DNA of 64,000 nt from Liolophura sinensis (Eukaryota > Mollusca > Polyplacophora > Chitonida > Chitonidae). The position numbers and the translations under genes were made by a program. Of the stretch, positions 36,301 to 48,412 are shown piece after piece. Under the pieces are notes generated by a model. It made no database searches and had not been told where the DNA came from. It saw only the letters and a list, made by a program, of their open reading frames with translations. The DNA is taken from assembly GCF_032854445.1 (NCBI RefSeq), contig NC_088295.1, positions 870,501 to 934,500 of the forward strand, read 5' to 3'. The stretch's first letter is position 1; each line of letters starts with the position of its first letter.

Positions 36301-39300
36301 TCAAGAGTCCTTCATGTTGTCACTGATATACCATCGCTGTCAATATAATGGATGGAGGATGGAACGCCTGGGGGTAAACCACAGACCTTTGTCAACTTAC
36401 TAACGATCTTTCCCACATATGGCGTAGAGATATGCATCCCATAATGGTGGAAGACATGTGGTCTTCAACGGACGTAAGAGTGGACAAACGGGCACCGGAG
36501 CATCGTCCACTGCTCTTTGTCACCAAAGCCCCAGCGACTGAAACATAAGCATCTTTATTAACTAAAGTTTTCTGTCTGTTCACTGTCACGTGGTATCCAC
36601 CTGAGTTATTGTACAGTTAGATCATCATTTTATTTCAAGAAAATAATTACATGACACAAAATGGCGCTACGTCCCTTGATAATTATTAGTATTAGTTTTA
36701 GAAATTGTAATATTCAACTATTTACATACCGTATTTTAAAGTCACAAATAAAGTGTCTTATTTAATATTCTACGTATACCTGTTCTCGTCTTCTTGGACA
36801 TTTCAGGTCGTTTTGTGTTCCAGTTCTGGCAATACGACCGCTGGATGAAGGTTGCCATTGACGACCGCCTCCCCACCTACAGGGGTCAGCTGGTATACGC
36901 TCACAACAAGAAGAATCCACGGGAGTTTTGGTGTGCGCTCCTGGAAAAGGCGTTTGCTAAGTACGTACGGGCACCTATGCTCTAACCCATGTTAGAGATT
37001 CTGTGTTCATTCCGTTGTCGTCGCATTGAAAAAAGTTAAGTAACAAAATATTGGAAATAATAAATTGTCTCCTACCTGTAAGTTTCCTCCCGCCAGAAGG
37101 CATTTTCCAGAAAATCTTGAAAAGGCATGAATGCTCATTTCGTTGTGGCTTAATTAAATGTATATCATTGTCCACTGGTTTACTAAACTGACGCCTTTAC
37201 TCAGCCTGTATGACATTCTGTCACCTATAGCAGCTCAGTGGAAGCAACTAGAGCTTTTGAACGGTTTCAGATTGTATGGTTGCTACGAAGCGCTTTCGGG
37301 CGGGCGGATCCACCACGCCTTCGTGGATATGAGCGGAGGGATATCTGAGTGCATCTCCCTCCAGCCAGACAAAGTAGTGCACGAGGCCCAGGAGCTCTTC
37401 ACCCTGCTTCAGAGGACACTCACGATGAATTCGCTCCTCGGCGGAAGCATCTTTGTACTATTTCCTTGTTAACATTAGACCTACTCTTTAAATTACGCCA
37501 GTATGGTAGTACCCTGCAATGCAATTTAAAGTTTTAGTTCCTGTTCTAAATATACTTAATGAGCGGCTTATCAGACACCATGTTATGAAAGATAATGTCG
37601 GTAAAGCATTTCTTCCAATGGAACGTTTTATCCTACCGCGAAGAAAGATTGAGACATTTAAGATATAGTCCTAGTCGCTTGTGAGAAATAAAGAGACATA
37701 TTCCAGTCAGTATTTTATAGGGAAGGTAAAAAAGTTTCCATGTAACTCTTTCTCTACGTAAACACCAAAATATCCCCGAACAAGTATGGGCTCAGCTGAT
37801 CTGTTTTTACTTCTGCTTCAGAAATCCGACAAAACAGCTACCAGAGAAATTCAGCGAGTCAATGGTTTGTACGAAGGGCATGCTTACAGCATTACCAAGC
37901 TTCAATCTGTGGTAATTGGTCTCCTTCTAATAAAACCTTGCAGCGATGAACTCCATACAGAATGCTTCATAGCTGACAAAACGCTGAAATCCTTACATTA
38001 TAAACTGTTAATATTTATAACAATCAATCAGGAAGCCACCAGTGGCATCGGTGTAGTAATCAATCAACTGCTTGTTCTTCACAGACGGACAAGTACGGCA
38101 AAACGCACAACCTACTGAGGCTAAGGAACCCTTGGGGACAGAGGGAGTGGAAAGGATCCTGGAGCGACAGGTGGGTCAGGCTTAACCTTTCTCACACTAC
38201 ACTTTGGGCTCGGGGAAACTTTAGTTTGAGCCATTTCCGAAGAGCATCAGTGTTGATACTCTTTATGTGTCAATATTAAAGTCGACTTAGTTCGGCGACA
38301 ACTCTGGAACATCTGCAGCTGAGTTACTTAGTGCCACCATATCCTCTTTAGAACTGCTTTTATTAAATTCATGTCGTTTGTAGGTCTCATCATCTTACAC
38401 TGCTTTTGCGAAAAAAAAATCAATAATTTCAACAATATTGCATGGCAGCAGGAGGCTGATCTTTGATATTTTCCCCCAAACATATTGTGCCTTTAAGCAT
38501 ATGAGACTAAGATTTCTCTCCATTGACTGCCATGCGATTATCGGCTGTTGGGAGCTTTTCCTCATTTATCTACTAAGCGTTGTTTTTGTTCAGTGGTATA
38601 ATTTTAACGGGACACTGAAGATCTTCTGCTCATTAGATCATTACATCGGTTATACGAATACGGGTGTGTTGATTTTCCTTAAAACAGCTCGTACATTTGG
38701 AACAGCCTGAATGAAGAAGATGTTGATGATTTGAGACGTAAAGACGACGAAGGTGAATTTTGGTATGTTCACCTTTGTTTCGGCTCCTCATTATAGACTG
38801 CACTTAGCTCAGATTGTTGAATAATTTCCTAGTTTAATGTCGAATTGTATGTCCAGTGCGACATTCACCAGCAGCATCATCATATTACGAAGCCTATAGC
38901 GAAGGGTAAACCTTTTTGATAGCAACATGGTGTTATTGCGTTAAAATCTGGTTTGTCTGGTCTAAACAAAACCTAGCAACAACCATACTGCATGACAATG
39001 CCACTCAATGTATTTCAGAACAGTGGCAATAGGCAGTAACACATGTTTTAAAATTTGATGGAAATGATTATAGTACAAAACGTATTTGGATGATTAGTTG
39101 GTGATAGATGTTTATACGTGCTAATTTTCTGTTGAGAGCGTTTTGATCTGATGTATACGTGCGTCATCCCAGATAAGGCTAACAATTACGTCATTGCTTA
39201 TATACTCCAGTGAATTCTGTGAATAAAATCAGGTGTGAAGGCGCCATTTTGCTATCCTGTTTGCGTAGGCCTAAAGATCCGATTTTCGTGAAATGCTTAA

Positions 39301-39631
39301 ATTTTGCTCTTTACGTGCCACGTGCTATCTGTCGTGTGCCAAATTGTGTATGGACAACTTGAAGGACTCCTACGTACATGTGTCAGCGAACCCGGCTTTT
39401 ACCAGCAGTGCCTTGCGACAAACGATGGGTGACATCATATATTGTCCTAGGAGAAACCGGAATAAACCTGAATTGAAATTGTTTTGGGTGCATGTCTTTG
39501 TATATTAAGACTGCTTAATATTTGATGTTATTTACAGGATTAATATGGACGACTTTATCGCTAATTTTGACGAAATCGAAATGACACATCTTACTCCGGA
39601 TGCCTTGACAAATGAGGTCGCCCAAGACATG
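33345..39631 (+). CDS. Calpain exons 1-9: N-terminus and catalytic core
   Basis: The N-terminal 57 residues include [13 protein letters not shown] and GFVWKRPH, the usual approach to the core. PC1 spans roughly residues 58-193 with the catalytic [29 protein letters not shown] and [22 protein letters not shown]2 follows with [25 protein letters not shown] (His), [19 protein letters not shown] (Asn) and [15 protein letters not shown]. The consensus GDCW is GNCW here; the Asp to Asn change next to the catalytic Cys is conservative. All key residues look intact, so an active protease is expected. Confidence 0.92.
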
Positions 39632-42600
39632 GTAAGCATCTCTCCTGGCTTCACCCCATTCTTATCTCTATTATATACACACTGTATATTATGATATGGG
39701 AAAGAATCTGTCAATCGATCTCCAGAAATACTCTATAAGAGAAAAGATCACGATGGTTCACTCTTAAGATCTTAAAAACCTTTACTTTGTGACAACCCCA
39801 CCGCCTTTTTTACTTGCCAAAAGCACCGACTTTTCTACATGACAAAACCACCGACTTTTATAGATGAGAAAAAGCGCTGCATTAAATGAGAACACGCTTG
39901 AACTTTGCAGGAAAAAAAGATTTGGGAAACTGAAGTGCACAAGGATGCCTGGATCCGCGGAGTGTCAGCCGGGGGTTGTGGGAACCCCCCAGATAAAGGT
40001 GAGTACATAACCATGTCTGGGGAGGTGCAACCCGAGGGTTGTGTCCCATCCGCCCCAGTTAATGTCGAGTATATAGCCATGCCCGAGGAGGTGTCTGCTA
40101 GGGATTGCGTGGACGCCCCTACATAAAGATGAGTGGATATGACTGAGTCGGGAGGGGAAGTCCGGCGCGTCAGCCAGGGTGGGGAAGCCCCACATAAAGG
40201 CGAGTATATAGCCTAACGGAGGAAGTGGGTGGAGCCAGTTGGGGTTGTGAGAACTCCAGAGATAAAGGTGAGTATAAGCCTAGCCGGTTGTGTGTGTGCT
40301 GGGTCAGCCGGGGATTGTTGGAACCCCTCAGAAAAAGGTGAGGATATATTCCAGTCTATGGGAGGAGGATGTCAGCCGGAGATTAACCTCACACCCCACA
40401 AGGATTTATCCATGTCTAGGGGGTGTCCGCCGGGAGCTATGGGAGCCCCTTCAGCAGGTGCCCACATCATGACGCGCGTATACGCCTTCAGTAGGCGCCT
40501 ACATTATGACATGTGTATACGCCTTCATTAGGCGCCTACCTTACATTGGTGGTCTGTTCATTTCAACTCGCTGGTTTTGCAATTAGGTTGTGACCTTTTT
40601 GAAATGTTTTTTTTTATCTATTTTACAACCCAATAAAGAAGGATTCCTTTATACCAAAGTCGTCAGGTTTTACGGTGAAGGAAATATCGGACTGTCTGCC
40701 ACACCTTTTCAGGTATAAATGACAAATCATGTCACATGAGGTTATATCCGAATCGGTGGGTGCTAAGAAATACCAAGTGCAAAGTTCCCTAGCAAAAGTC
40801 TAACGTGTTACTTTTTATTTGCAGAGTTGTACTGGAAGAACCCACAGTTCCGGCTGAATCTGGACCCAGCCACTGATGGAAGCACGGTGGTGATATCGCT
40901 GATGGAGGTTATGACTGACAGGAACGCTGACGTCTACATCGGCTTTGATATTTATGAGGTCAGTTCCTTGGTATTCAAATTTGAGGGTAATTTTTTACTG
41001 TACGTCATCTCTGTAATTTTTGTCGTATTGGTCCGAATCGGTCATGTGATTAGGCCATAAGGTTTTCAGTATACCCTATGGTACAAACACACGTGGGGTT
41101 TCCTTGAAACCGTACAGTATACACACACACACTTGAGGTTTTCATGATACTGTACAGTGCACACCCAAGTGAGGTTTCCTTGATACCATACAGTACACAC
41201 CCACGTGAGGTTTTCTTGATACCGTGCAGTACACATCCACGTGAGGTTCTCTTGATACCGTACATCACACACCCACGTGAGGTTTTCTTGATACCCTACA
41301 GTATACACACACCCATGTGAGGTTTTTTTGACATTGTACAGTACACAGCCACGTGTTTGTTGCTCACAGCTGAAACCGGGTTACACCGAAGAACCCCTCG
41401 GAGAGGATTATGAAAGTCGGGCTCTCACCCTCAAAAAGAGAAGTGGGAGCTTTAGTCCTAATCGTGAGGTGACCTTGAGATTTGACCTCAAGCCGGGTAA
41501 TTACGTCATCATCCCGTCTACATACCGTCCTCATCAAGAGTCAGAGTTCTTCCTGAAAATATTCACAGAGAAGAAAACGCGGTCTTGGTAAGTCAGTTGT
41601 CATTGATCAGATGTATTCTAGTTTCCTTTCATACTCCCTTTATTAAAGCCATTCAGTATCAATTCATAGTTAAAATTATTCAACAATTGTTGTCAAACTC
41701 AATTGTTGGCTTATCACCGAACGTTATATGTTGTGTACTGAAGATTGCTTTCACCATGATATTCCTCTTGACCCTAAACATATCTTGATCTGAAGATTGC
41801 TTTCACCATGATATTCCTCCTGACCCTAAACATCCACCTTGTCTGATGATTGCTTTGGCATTATTTCTGTCTCACACTACTCCTAACTCGGATGATTGCT
41901 TTGGCATTATTTCTATCTCACACAACTCCTAACATGGATGATTGCTTTGGCATTCTTTCTATCTTACACAACTCCTGACACACATGATTGCTTTGGCATT
42001 ATTTCTATCTCAAACAACTCCTGATATACATGATTGCTTTGGCATTATTTCTATCTCACACAACTCCTGACACACATGATTGCTTTGGCATTATTTCTAT
42101 CTCACACAACTCCTGACACGGATGATTGCTTTGACATTATTTCTTAGTTAACATTTCATTATGGTTATTATTTTTTTGTTTCTTAAACTTGCAGGGCATT
42201 GAATTGGGACCTGTTTTCGGAGGTAAGCAACTCCCTCTTTTTCTCTTCTTACAGTGGAGCCAAAACGACAATACACCCATACAATAACATTTTACAGATA
42301 ATATTGAAATCTAAAACTTTCATAATTTTGGCGATATAGTTGTAGACTACATAAATGGTTTCATTTTAGATCGTGTTTTTATAAACGGGACTAAACAAGG
42401 ACTTTTGTGTGAATTGGCAGATTGGCGAGGAGAGCACAGAGGACGAAATAGAAGTCTTGTTCACTCGGATTGTCGGTTCGGGCAAAGTTGCGGACGCCGA
42501 AAATCTCCGAGACATCCTGACTAAAGCTAAACACAACAGTAAGTCCTGCTTGCATGACTACAGCTAAACACAGTAGAAAATCCTGCTTGTATGACTCAAA

Positions 42601-45600
42601 GTAAACACAGCAGTAAATCCTGCTTGCATGATTACAGCTAAACACAGTCGTTAGTATTCCTTGCACGAGTTGGGATAGCTTTTCAGGAAGTATTATCACT
42701 ACCAAATCATTCGGAACAACCACACCAAAACACAATGTGATACCCCTTGTGATTATCGCATGCTAACAGAACTTCCATTAGTATACTTTAATACCTTGTA
42801 ATTCTGCCTTTGTCTCCTTTCTCTCCTCTCAGACTGGGGACAAAGTGACGGCTTTTCCTTGGAGACTTGTCGCAGCCTTCTCGCCGCAAATGACGTATCC
42901 TTAAACATCCAAGCGAAGATTTTTATTGATGTCATAGTTAAACGTCTTGTAACTTAGAGAAGTATGCAATATTCGTCACTTTAGCAGTAACAGGTCACTA
43001 AATGCCACGTATTATCAGGGACAAATCCGTAATCGGCCGTGACATCGTAACAATGAGGATGCCTACGTACGTCTCATTCATATAGTCCCAATATTCTGCC
43101 CATTTGAAAGATGATATAAAGCCTCGGTAATACTTTGTGTGATATTGTTCGCTCCAAGAAGAGGATGGTAGTTTGGAAGGGATTGGGACAAACATAGTTC
43201 AGGTTTGGGGAAAACTGTTTTTGATGATCGTTCAGGTATCTTGAACGGTAGTCCTTGGTTTTCCTTTTGGGTGGGCGGGGGTGGATACAACATTCAGTTT
43301 CTGTGAAATCATTTGAATTCCTCCTCACAAAGGTAGCTGACCACCAGTATCAGGAAACATCATCCGGGCATTTTTGTCATAACAATAATTCACATTTATG
43401 ACGCATTTTTCATTGTTTTGTGACCAACTTATATCCTAAATGCGGTATTCCTTAACGTGTACATCAGTTCAAGTCTAGAGAGGGTGAGATAGACGTGGCC
43501 ACTGTGAGAGCTATCTGGAGGGACATTAACACATGGAGGGTAAGACATCACTGTTATGGGGCGGGGAAATGTTGTGAAGGGTTTAAGATTTGTCCAAGAT
43601 TAATGTCCACTGTTACATCCTTCTGACCATTCTTCAACCGTCTCGAAGCGGCCACACCCTGTCACGTTTTATGGACGATTATGGTTAGAGTTACAGTGTT
43701 GTGAGTTTCGGAATATCGGGTCTTATTTCGTGCCTTTTACATCACGTTCCCGTCAACGACTGACCATGTTCACACTGCTTGACGCTCACATTTCTGTCTT
43801 GGACTGGGCGGGTTATTGAAAAGTAAATTAAAAGTTAAAAGCTGTACATCTAGGATGTGTTCCTGATACTCCGACTTGAGAGGCCAGAGGGTACTTGTAT
43901 GTCTAAGTCTAGAAGTAGCCCTCGGATCTATGATTAGGACTGCTGTTCACATCCTGAGATTATACTCCATTCAGTTCACCCAAATGACAGCTGATTCTTC
44001 CTTGTAACCAGAATGCGTACAACACCTTGATGCAAACCAAAGGGAGACCGGTGGACACGTACGATCTGCGAGACCTCTACAAAATAGTAGGTGAGTTTAC
44101 TGCGAGAGTTGTCGAAGTCGTGCGTGATTTTACTACGAGAGCTTTGCAGTGGGTCAGCTGACAGTGAGAGCTGTGATGTGGGTGAGTTTTCTGCCGGAAC
44201 TGTACAAATAATTGGTGAGTTTACTGTCAGAGCCCTATAAAGAATGGATGAGTTTACTCCCAGAGCTGTACAAAAATGGGTGGTTTTACTATCAGAGCTA
44301 TACAAACATAGAAGCCGTGGGTGAGTTTACTGCTAGAGCTGTACAAGACCTGAAAAACAGCTGGTGAGTTTATTGCCGAAGCTGTACAAACAGCTGGTGA
44401 GTTTACTGCCACAGCTGTATAAACAGTGGGTGAGTTTACTGCCATAGCTGTACAAACAGTGGGTGAGTTTACAGTCAGAGTTGAACTAACAGTTGGCTGT
44501 TTTACTTCCTGAGGTATACAAGCGGTGGGTGGGTTTAATGCCACAGCTATATAAACAGTGAGTGAGTTTATTATCAGAGTTGTACAAACAGTGGGTGAGT
44601 TTACTGCCGGAGCTATACAAGCAGTGGATGAGTTTACTGCCAGAGGGCAACAAACAGTGGGTGAGATTATTGCTCGAGCAAGTTTACTGTGAGAGCTGTA
44701 TAAACAGAAGGAACGTTTACCGTGAGAGCGGGGACTTCCGTGGCAAAGTGGTTAGCCATCGCGGCGCAATGACCCAGGAGCCTCTCAACAGGCGGTCTCT
44801 GTGAGCCCAGAATCCTTGTCGGGGGTTTCCTCCATATTGCAGACCAAAAATCAAATAAATGAATAAATAAATAAAGAAAATACCGTGAGAGCTGTACAAA
44901 CATAATGTACCGATTGGTTTATTGTGAGATCTGTACATGCAGAAGGTGGATTCATAGCAAAAGCCGTACAGAACAGTGAGTTTACTGTTACAGATATACA
45001 CACAGTGGGTAGGTATACCGTGGGAGCTGTACTAAACAGTGAGTTTACTGTTACACATGTACACACAGGGGGTAAGTATAACGTGCGAGATGTACAAAAC
45101 ATCGTGTAAGTATTAAGCTGTGCGAACAGTTTGCAAGCAGCGAAGCAAAATGTGCCGCCTTTATAACTTCTCCATGTCATCTTCCTCGGGAAGGATTCAT
45201 TGAGTAATACAACATAAATCTCTTCCTCACCGTCACTGCACGTATATGCTGGGCTTACAAAGTTATATACGTTGGTGTTTTGTTGGCAGGACTCCCTGTT
45301 GGCAAGGACCCGCTGCGTTCCATAGCTCGCCGTTATGGGGGACGATCGGGGCGGATAGCGTTTGAGGACTTCGTGACCAGCTTGGCTCGGATACAGTACA
45401 TCAGGAGTGTGTATTATATAATGCATTTGTTCTTCGTCATAACTCCTCATAATTATTAACCCAGCTACCCATTTTAGGCATTCCTTGATTATATTCATGT
45501 CAAATTCCACACATTAGTATAGATGGCGCATTTACGCGTCAAATCAAATAGTCGGCAAACCATTACCGAAACTATAGCTCTACTTAACACAAATGTCATC

Positions 45601-46372
45601 TCATTGCCCAAAGCAGTTTTGTCAGCCAAGCATATTTTTGGAGCTGCTATTTCTGCCACTTCAGTCACATTTACTGTAATTCTTCCCTCTTTTTAGCCTC
45701 AGGCCGACACTGTTAGAATATAATAGGGCATATTCTGATGGTAGGTATGTAATGTGTGCACGGATTGCACGACTTCTCCGCAGTTAACGTATTAGCTCAC
45801 AGAGACATTCATACATGCCATATATGTAGCTCATTTCGGGAGCATTAATCACACTCAAACGTGTTTGTCGTGGCCAACTTCACAATTTTGTCTGACCCCT
45901 GTATTTTGTAGCCAAGCACGTGCTTGACCTCATTACACCCCTGACATCGTATCATTCCAGAATCATTCCGCCAAATTCGTCGACAGACGTCTGTCAACAA
46001 CACTATCACATTGGATATGTCACAGGTATCAACTACCTCAACTCTCCTTATCAAATGTTTGTTAGTTTATATCAGTTTTACGCAATAACCAGTTCCATTT
46101 AATTGCGTATTTCGCCAATATTCCGATTATCACTAAAGCATATATATGATTGTAGAACTTGACGTCCGCCACAAAGCTTACAGTGTGTACGTAACGTTAA
46201 CAGTTCCATTCGCATGAGTTTTCTTTATCCATGCATACATTTGTACTAAGGTCAGTCTGTACTACTAATTATGTCTGTATTGTTTTCAGTGGATGGAGAC
46301 GTGCCTGTACCAGTGACGTGTGAGGCAATCAACAGAGGCCATCTTTGTTATCCCGAAACAGGAAAATGTTGA
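33345..46372 (+). CDS. Calpain (calcium-dependent type cysteine protease), 19 exons
   Basis: Exons: 33345-33515, 35740-35809, 36096-36203, 36807-36960, 37271-37454, 37822-37911, 38085-38170, 38688-38762, 39538-39631, 39911-39998, 40825-40958, 41370-41587, 42195-42222, 42421-42538, 42833-42894, 43468-43539, 44012-44090, 45290-45406, 46290-46372. All junctions are GT-AG and all phases agree, giving 2031 bases or 676 residues. The order is short N-terminus, protease core PC1 and PC2, C2-like beta-sandwich, penta-EF-hand-like region. The catalytic triad is present: Cys83 in LGNCWF, His in GHAYSIT, Asn in RNPWG. Family members cut cytosolic and cytoskeletal substrates in response to calcium. The start could lie upstream, as the frame stays open to the acceptor at 33330. 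The C-terminus is odd (see the PEF entry). Confidence 0.93.
33790..35300. repeat. 60 bp minisatellite in calpain intron 1
   Basis: About 25 copies of a 60 base unit (core GGAAGTACGGACGGCGGCTG) with very regular length. Minus-strand frames with 20-residue repeats are by-products. It is not derived from the neighbouring exon. Confidence 0.95.
39911..42222 (+). CDS. Calpain exons 10-13: C2-like beta-sandwich domain
   Basis: It opens with [16 protein letters not shown] and [13 protein letters not shown], the canonical start of calpain domain III. It continues with [12 protein letters not shown] and closes with [20 protein letters not shown] and [11 protein letters not shown], the hallmark end of the domain. 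Exon 13 (28 bases, [10 protein letters not shown]) is very short. The acidic linker to the EF-hand region is shorter than in vertebrate calpains 1 and 2. Three intronic arrays (39961-40450, 41060-41360, 41740-42150) sit between or beside these exons. Confidence 0.9.
39961..40450 (+). repeat. About 65 bp repeats copied from the calpain exon 10/intron boundary
   Basis: The last bases of exon 10 and its donor (GTCAGCCGGGGGTTGTGGGA ... GATAAAG|GTGAGTA) recur downstream in seven or so diverged units, best seen at about 40170-40215, 40229-40275 and 40305-40350. Donor equivalents read AAAGGCGAGT, AAAGGTGAGT and AAAAGGTGAGG, so a few remain splice-competent. Reading past the real donor meets a stop at about 40125. 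Confidence 0.85.
41060..41360 (+). repeat. 36 bp minisatellite abutting the calpain exon 12 acceptor
   Basis: About eight units of 36 bases (core CCACGTGAGGTTTTCTTGAT). The last unit runs into the polypyrimidine tract and acceptor of exon 12. Each unit carries CACGTG. Confidence 0.85.
41740..42150 (+). repeat. 46 bp minisatellite in calpain intron 12
   Basis: About nine units of 46 bases (core GATTGCTTTGGCATTATTTC), the first two more diverged, between exons 12 and 13. Confidence 0.85.
42421..46372 (+). CDS. Calpain exons 14-19: degenerate penta-EF-hand region
   Basis: The helical pattern of the PEF domain is clear ([81 protein letters not shown]). The loops that should bind calcium lack most Asp/Glu/Asn ligands, for example [12 protein letters not shown] and [12 protein letters not shown]. 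After IQYIR the expected fifth EF-hand is absent; the last exon adds 28 unrelated-looking codons including VPVPVTCEA and the stop. Calcium sensing through this domain is therefore probably weak or lost. An alternative final exon cannot be excluded, but the splice phase of the one given is perfect. Confidence 0.85.
42515..42655 (+). repeat. 37 bp repeats copied from the calpain exon 14/intron boundary
   Basis: The boundary GCTAAACACAACA|GTAAGTCCTGCTTGC recurs three more times (around 42563, 42598 and 42637). In the copies the donor has decayed: GTAGAAAAT, GTAAATCC and GTCGTTAG. Only the genuine boundary keeps GTAAGT. Confidence 0.85.
44070..45110 (+). repeat. 33 bp minisatellite grown from the calpain exon 17/intron boundary
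   Basis: The boundary GACCTCTACAAAATAGTAG|GTGAGTTTACTGC is followed by about 25-30 related units with consensus GAGCTGTACAAACAGTGG|GTGAGTTTACTGCCA. Many keep a donor-like GGGTGAGTTT. A SINE interrupts the array at 44730-44880. Reading on from the true exon meets a stop at 44159-44161. Confidence 0.9.
44730..44880 (+). mobile_element. Short SINE nested in the exon-17-derived array
   Basis: The head CCGTGGCAAAGTGGTTAGCC and GACCCAGGAGCCTCTCAACA matches the 12564 SINE family; the body is internally deleted and the tail is ATCAAATAAATGAATAAATA. It is flanked by TACCGTGAGAGC at 44718-44729 and 44881-44892, a clear 12 base target duplication. Confidence 0.85.
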
Positions 46373-46642
46373 AGAACAGATATATGTAATTTGAGAAAAC
46401 CTCATTTTCCCTACCTCTGCTCGGAGAACGAGTAGTCTTCAGCCATCTGCCTTCATTTGACGCTTATCCAGATGTCATTCTATGCACACGTGTTCCCCAC
46501 TAACCATCGCGTGCAATTCCTCATTGGCATCTAAGGTTCTAGGCCCGGAATGCAGAATATAGGTCATTATGCAGTTGACGATCTTTCTTTTCTATACCTT
46601 TCCATACCAGGTAAACTCCACTTGGGTTGCGAAATGTAGAAA

Positions 46643-46648
46643 AATAAA
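46643..46648 (+). terminator. Calpain poly(A) signal
   Basis: AATAAA, 270 bases after the calpain stop codon, is the first canonical signal downstream and the likely end of the transcript. Confidence 0.6.
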
Positions 46649-46914
46649 GCTTCAGAATATGCTTGAAAACATCTGAGTTTAGCGTATAATTGTTTCTGTT
46701 CTCCACAAGGCATCTTCCCCAGCGCTATTTATGTGTACTTGTTCCTACATAAGACACATTACAATTAGAGCTAACAGACCTGTGTTACAGGACAATTACG
46801 TCACTGGAAATAGTGTGATCCTGCAAGATACTTCTACTACCAAGATCAGACAACATTCAGGGTAACGGGTTTCAAGGTGGACTGAAGCTAGCATGACTAA
46901 TATCTCACTCATCA

Positions 46915-47905
46915 AGGCCTACCGAACACCAAGATCTACTAACATCCGACACACCCAAGACCACCAACATCCCTCCCACCCAAGACCACCAACATCCAAC
47001 ATACCCAGGACCACTAACATCCCACACACCCATAAGCACTAACATCCTACACACCCAGGACCACTAACATCCCACACACCCAGGACCACTTACATCCCTC
47101 ACACCCAGGACCACTAACATCCAACACACCCAGGACCACTAACATCCCACACACCCATAAGCACTAACATCCTACACACCCAGGACCACTTACATCCCTC
47201 ACACCCAGGACCACTAACATCCCACACACCCACGGCCACTAACATCCCTCACACCCAGGACCACTAACATCCCACACATCCAGGACCACTAACATCCCAC
47301 ACACCCATAAGCACTAACATCCTACACACCCAGGAACACTAACATCCCACACACCCATAAGCACTAACATCCTACACACCCAAGACCACCAACATCCTAC
47401 ACACACAGGACCACTAACATCCCACACACCCATAAGCACTAACATCCTACACACCCAGGACCACTAACATCCCACACACCCATAAGCACCAACATCCTAC
47501 ACACCCAGGACCACTAACATCCCACACACCCATAAGCACTAACATCCTACACACCCAGGACCACTAACATCCCACACACCCATAAGCACTAACATCCTAC
47601 ACACCCAGGACCACTAACATCCCACACACCCATAAGCACTAACATCCTACACACCCAGGACCACTAACATCCTACACACCCAGGACCACTAACATCCCAC
47701 ACACCCAGGACCACTAACATCCCACACACCCAGGACCACTTACATCCCTCACACCCAGGACCACTAACATCCAACACACCCACGGCCACTAACATCCCTC
47801 ACACCCAGGACCACTAACATCCCACACATCCAGGACCACTAACATCCCACACACCCATAAGCACTAACATCCCACACACCCATAAGCACTAACATCCTAC
47901 ACTCC
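46915..47905. repeat. 25/50 bp minisatellite between convergent genes
   Basis: Units of 25 bases alternate between CAGGACCACTAACATCC and CATAAGCACTAACATCC types, giving a 50 base dimer in the central part. It lies between the 3' ends of calpain (plus) and RRP7A (minus). Confidence 0.95.
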
Positions 47906-48134
47906 AGTTTACAGAGTCTTCAGACCGATATTGATCTGATTTTAGGTTTGGCCATGGATGGTCCCAAACGAATGTTAGAGCACGCTGCATTTAAAAACTT
48001 GATGCAGTGTGTCATGGCGCTTGGGATAAAAGCTATTTATATACGTTTTCACGGCCTTGCAGACACTTACGTTTCTTATCTTTTCATCTGTGGATTTTTT
48101 GTAAGCACAATGTTGATCTGTTATTTCCCTGGTC

Positions 48135-48188
48135 GCATGGGTCTAAGATGCCTTCTGCATCTTAGACCCATGCATCTTAGACCCATGC
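48135..48188. other. Perfect 16 bp hairpin plus adjacent duplicate arm
   Basis: GCATGGGTCTAAGATG at 48135-48150 and its exact complement CATCTTAGACCCATGC at 48158-48173 flank a 7 base loop. A further copy of the right arm follows directly (48174-48188), then part of the loop. It lies beyond the RRP7A poly(A) signal. Origin unknown. Confidence 0.8.
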
Positions 48189-48412
48189 CTTCTGCATCTT
48201 AGAAGGCGAATTCCTGTACTGACAGCCGAGACATATTTGACAGGGGCAGGTAAGTGCATCAGGTTTGTAGCACGCGCTGACGTTGGATTGGAGCCATCCA
48301 TGGCCGAACAAAATTTGGCTAAACATAACGTCAGAGCAATCTCGGACCAACAGGGTTCTCATCACAGAAATAATCACAAACTCTCTATGTTTAAACTGAT
48401 GCATGCAATGTT

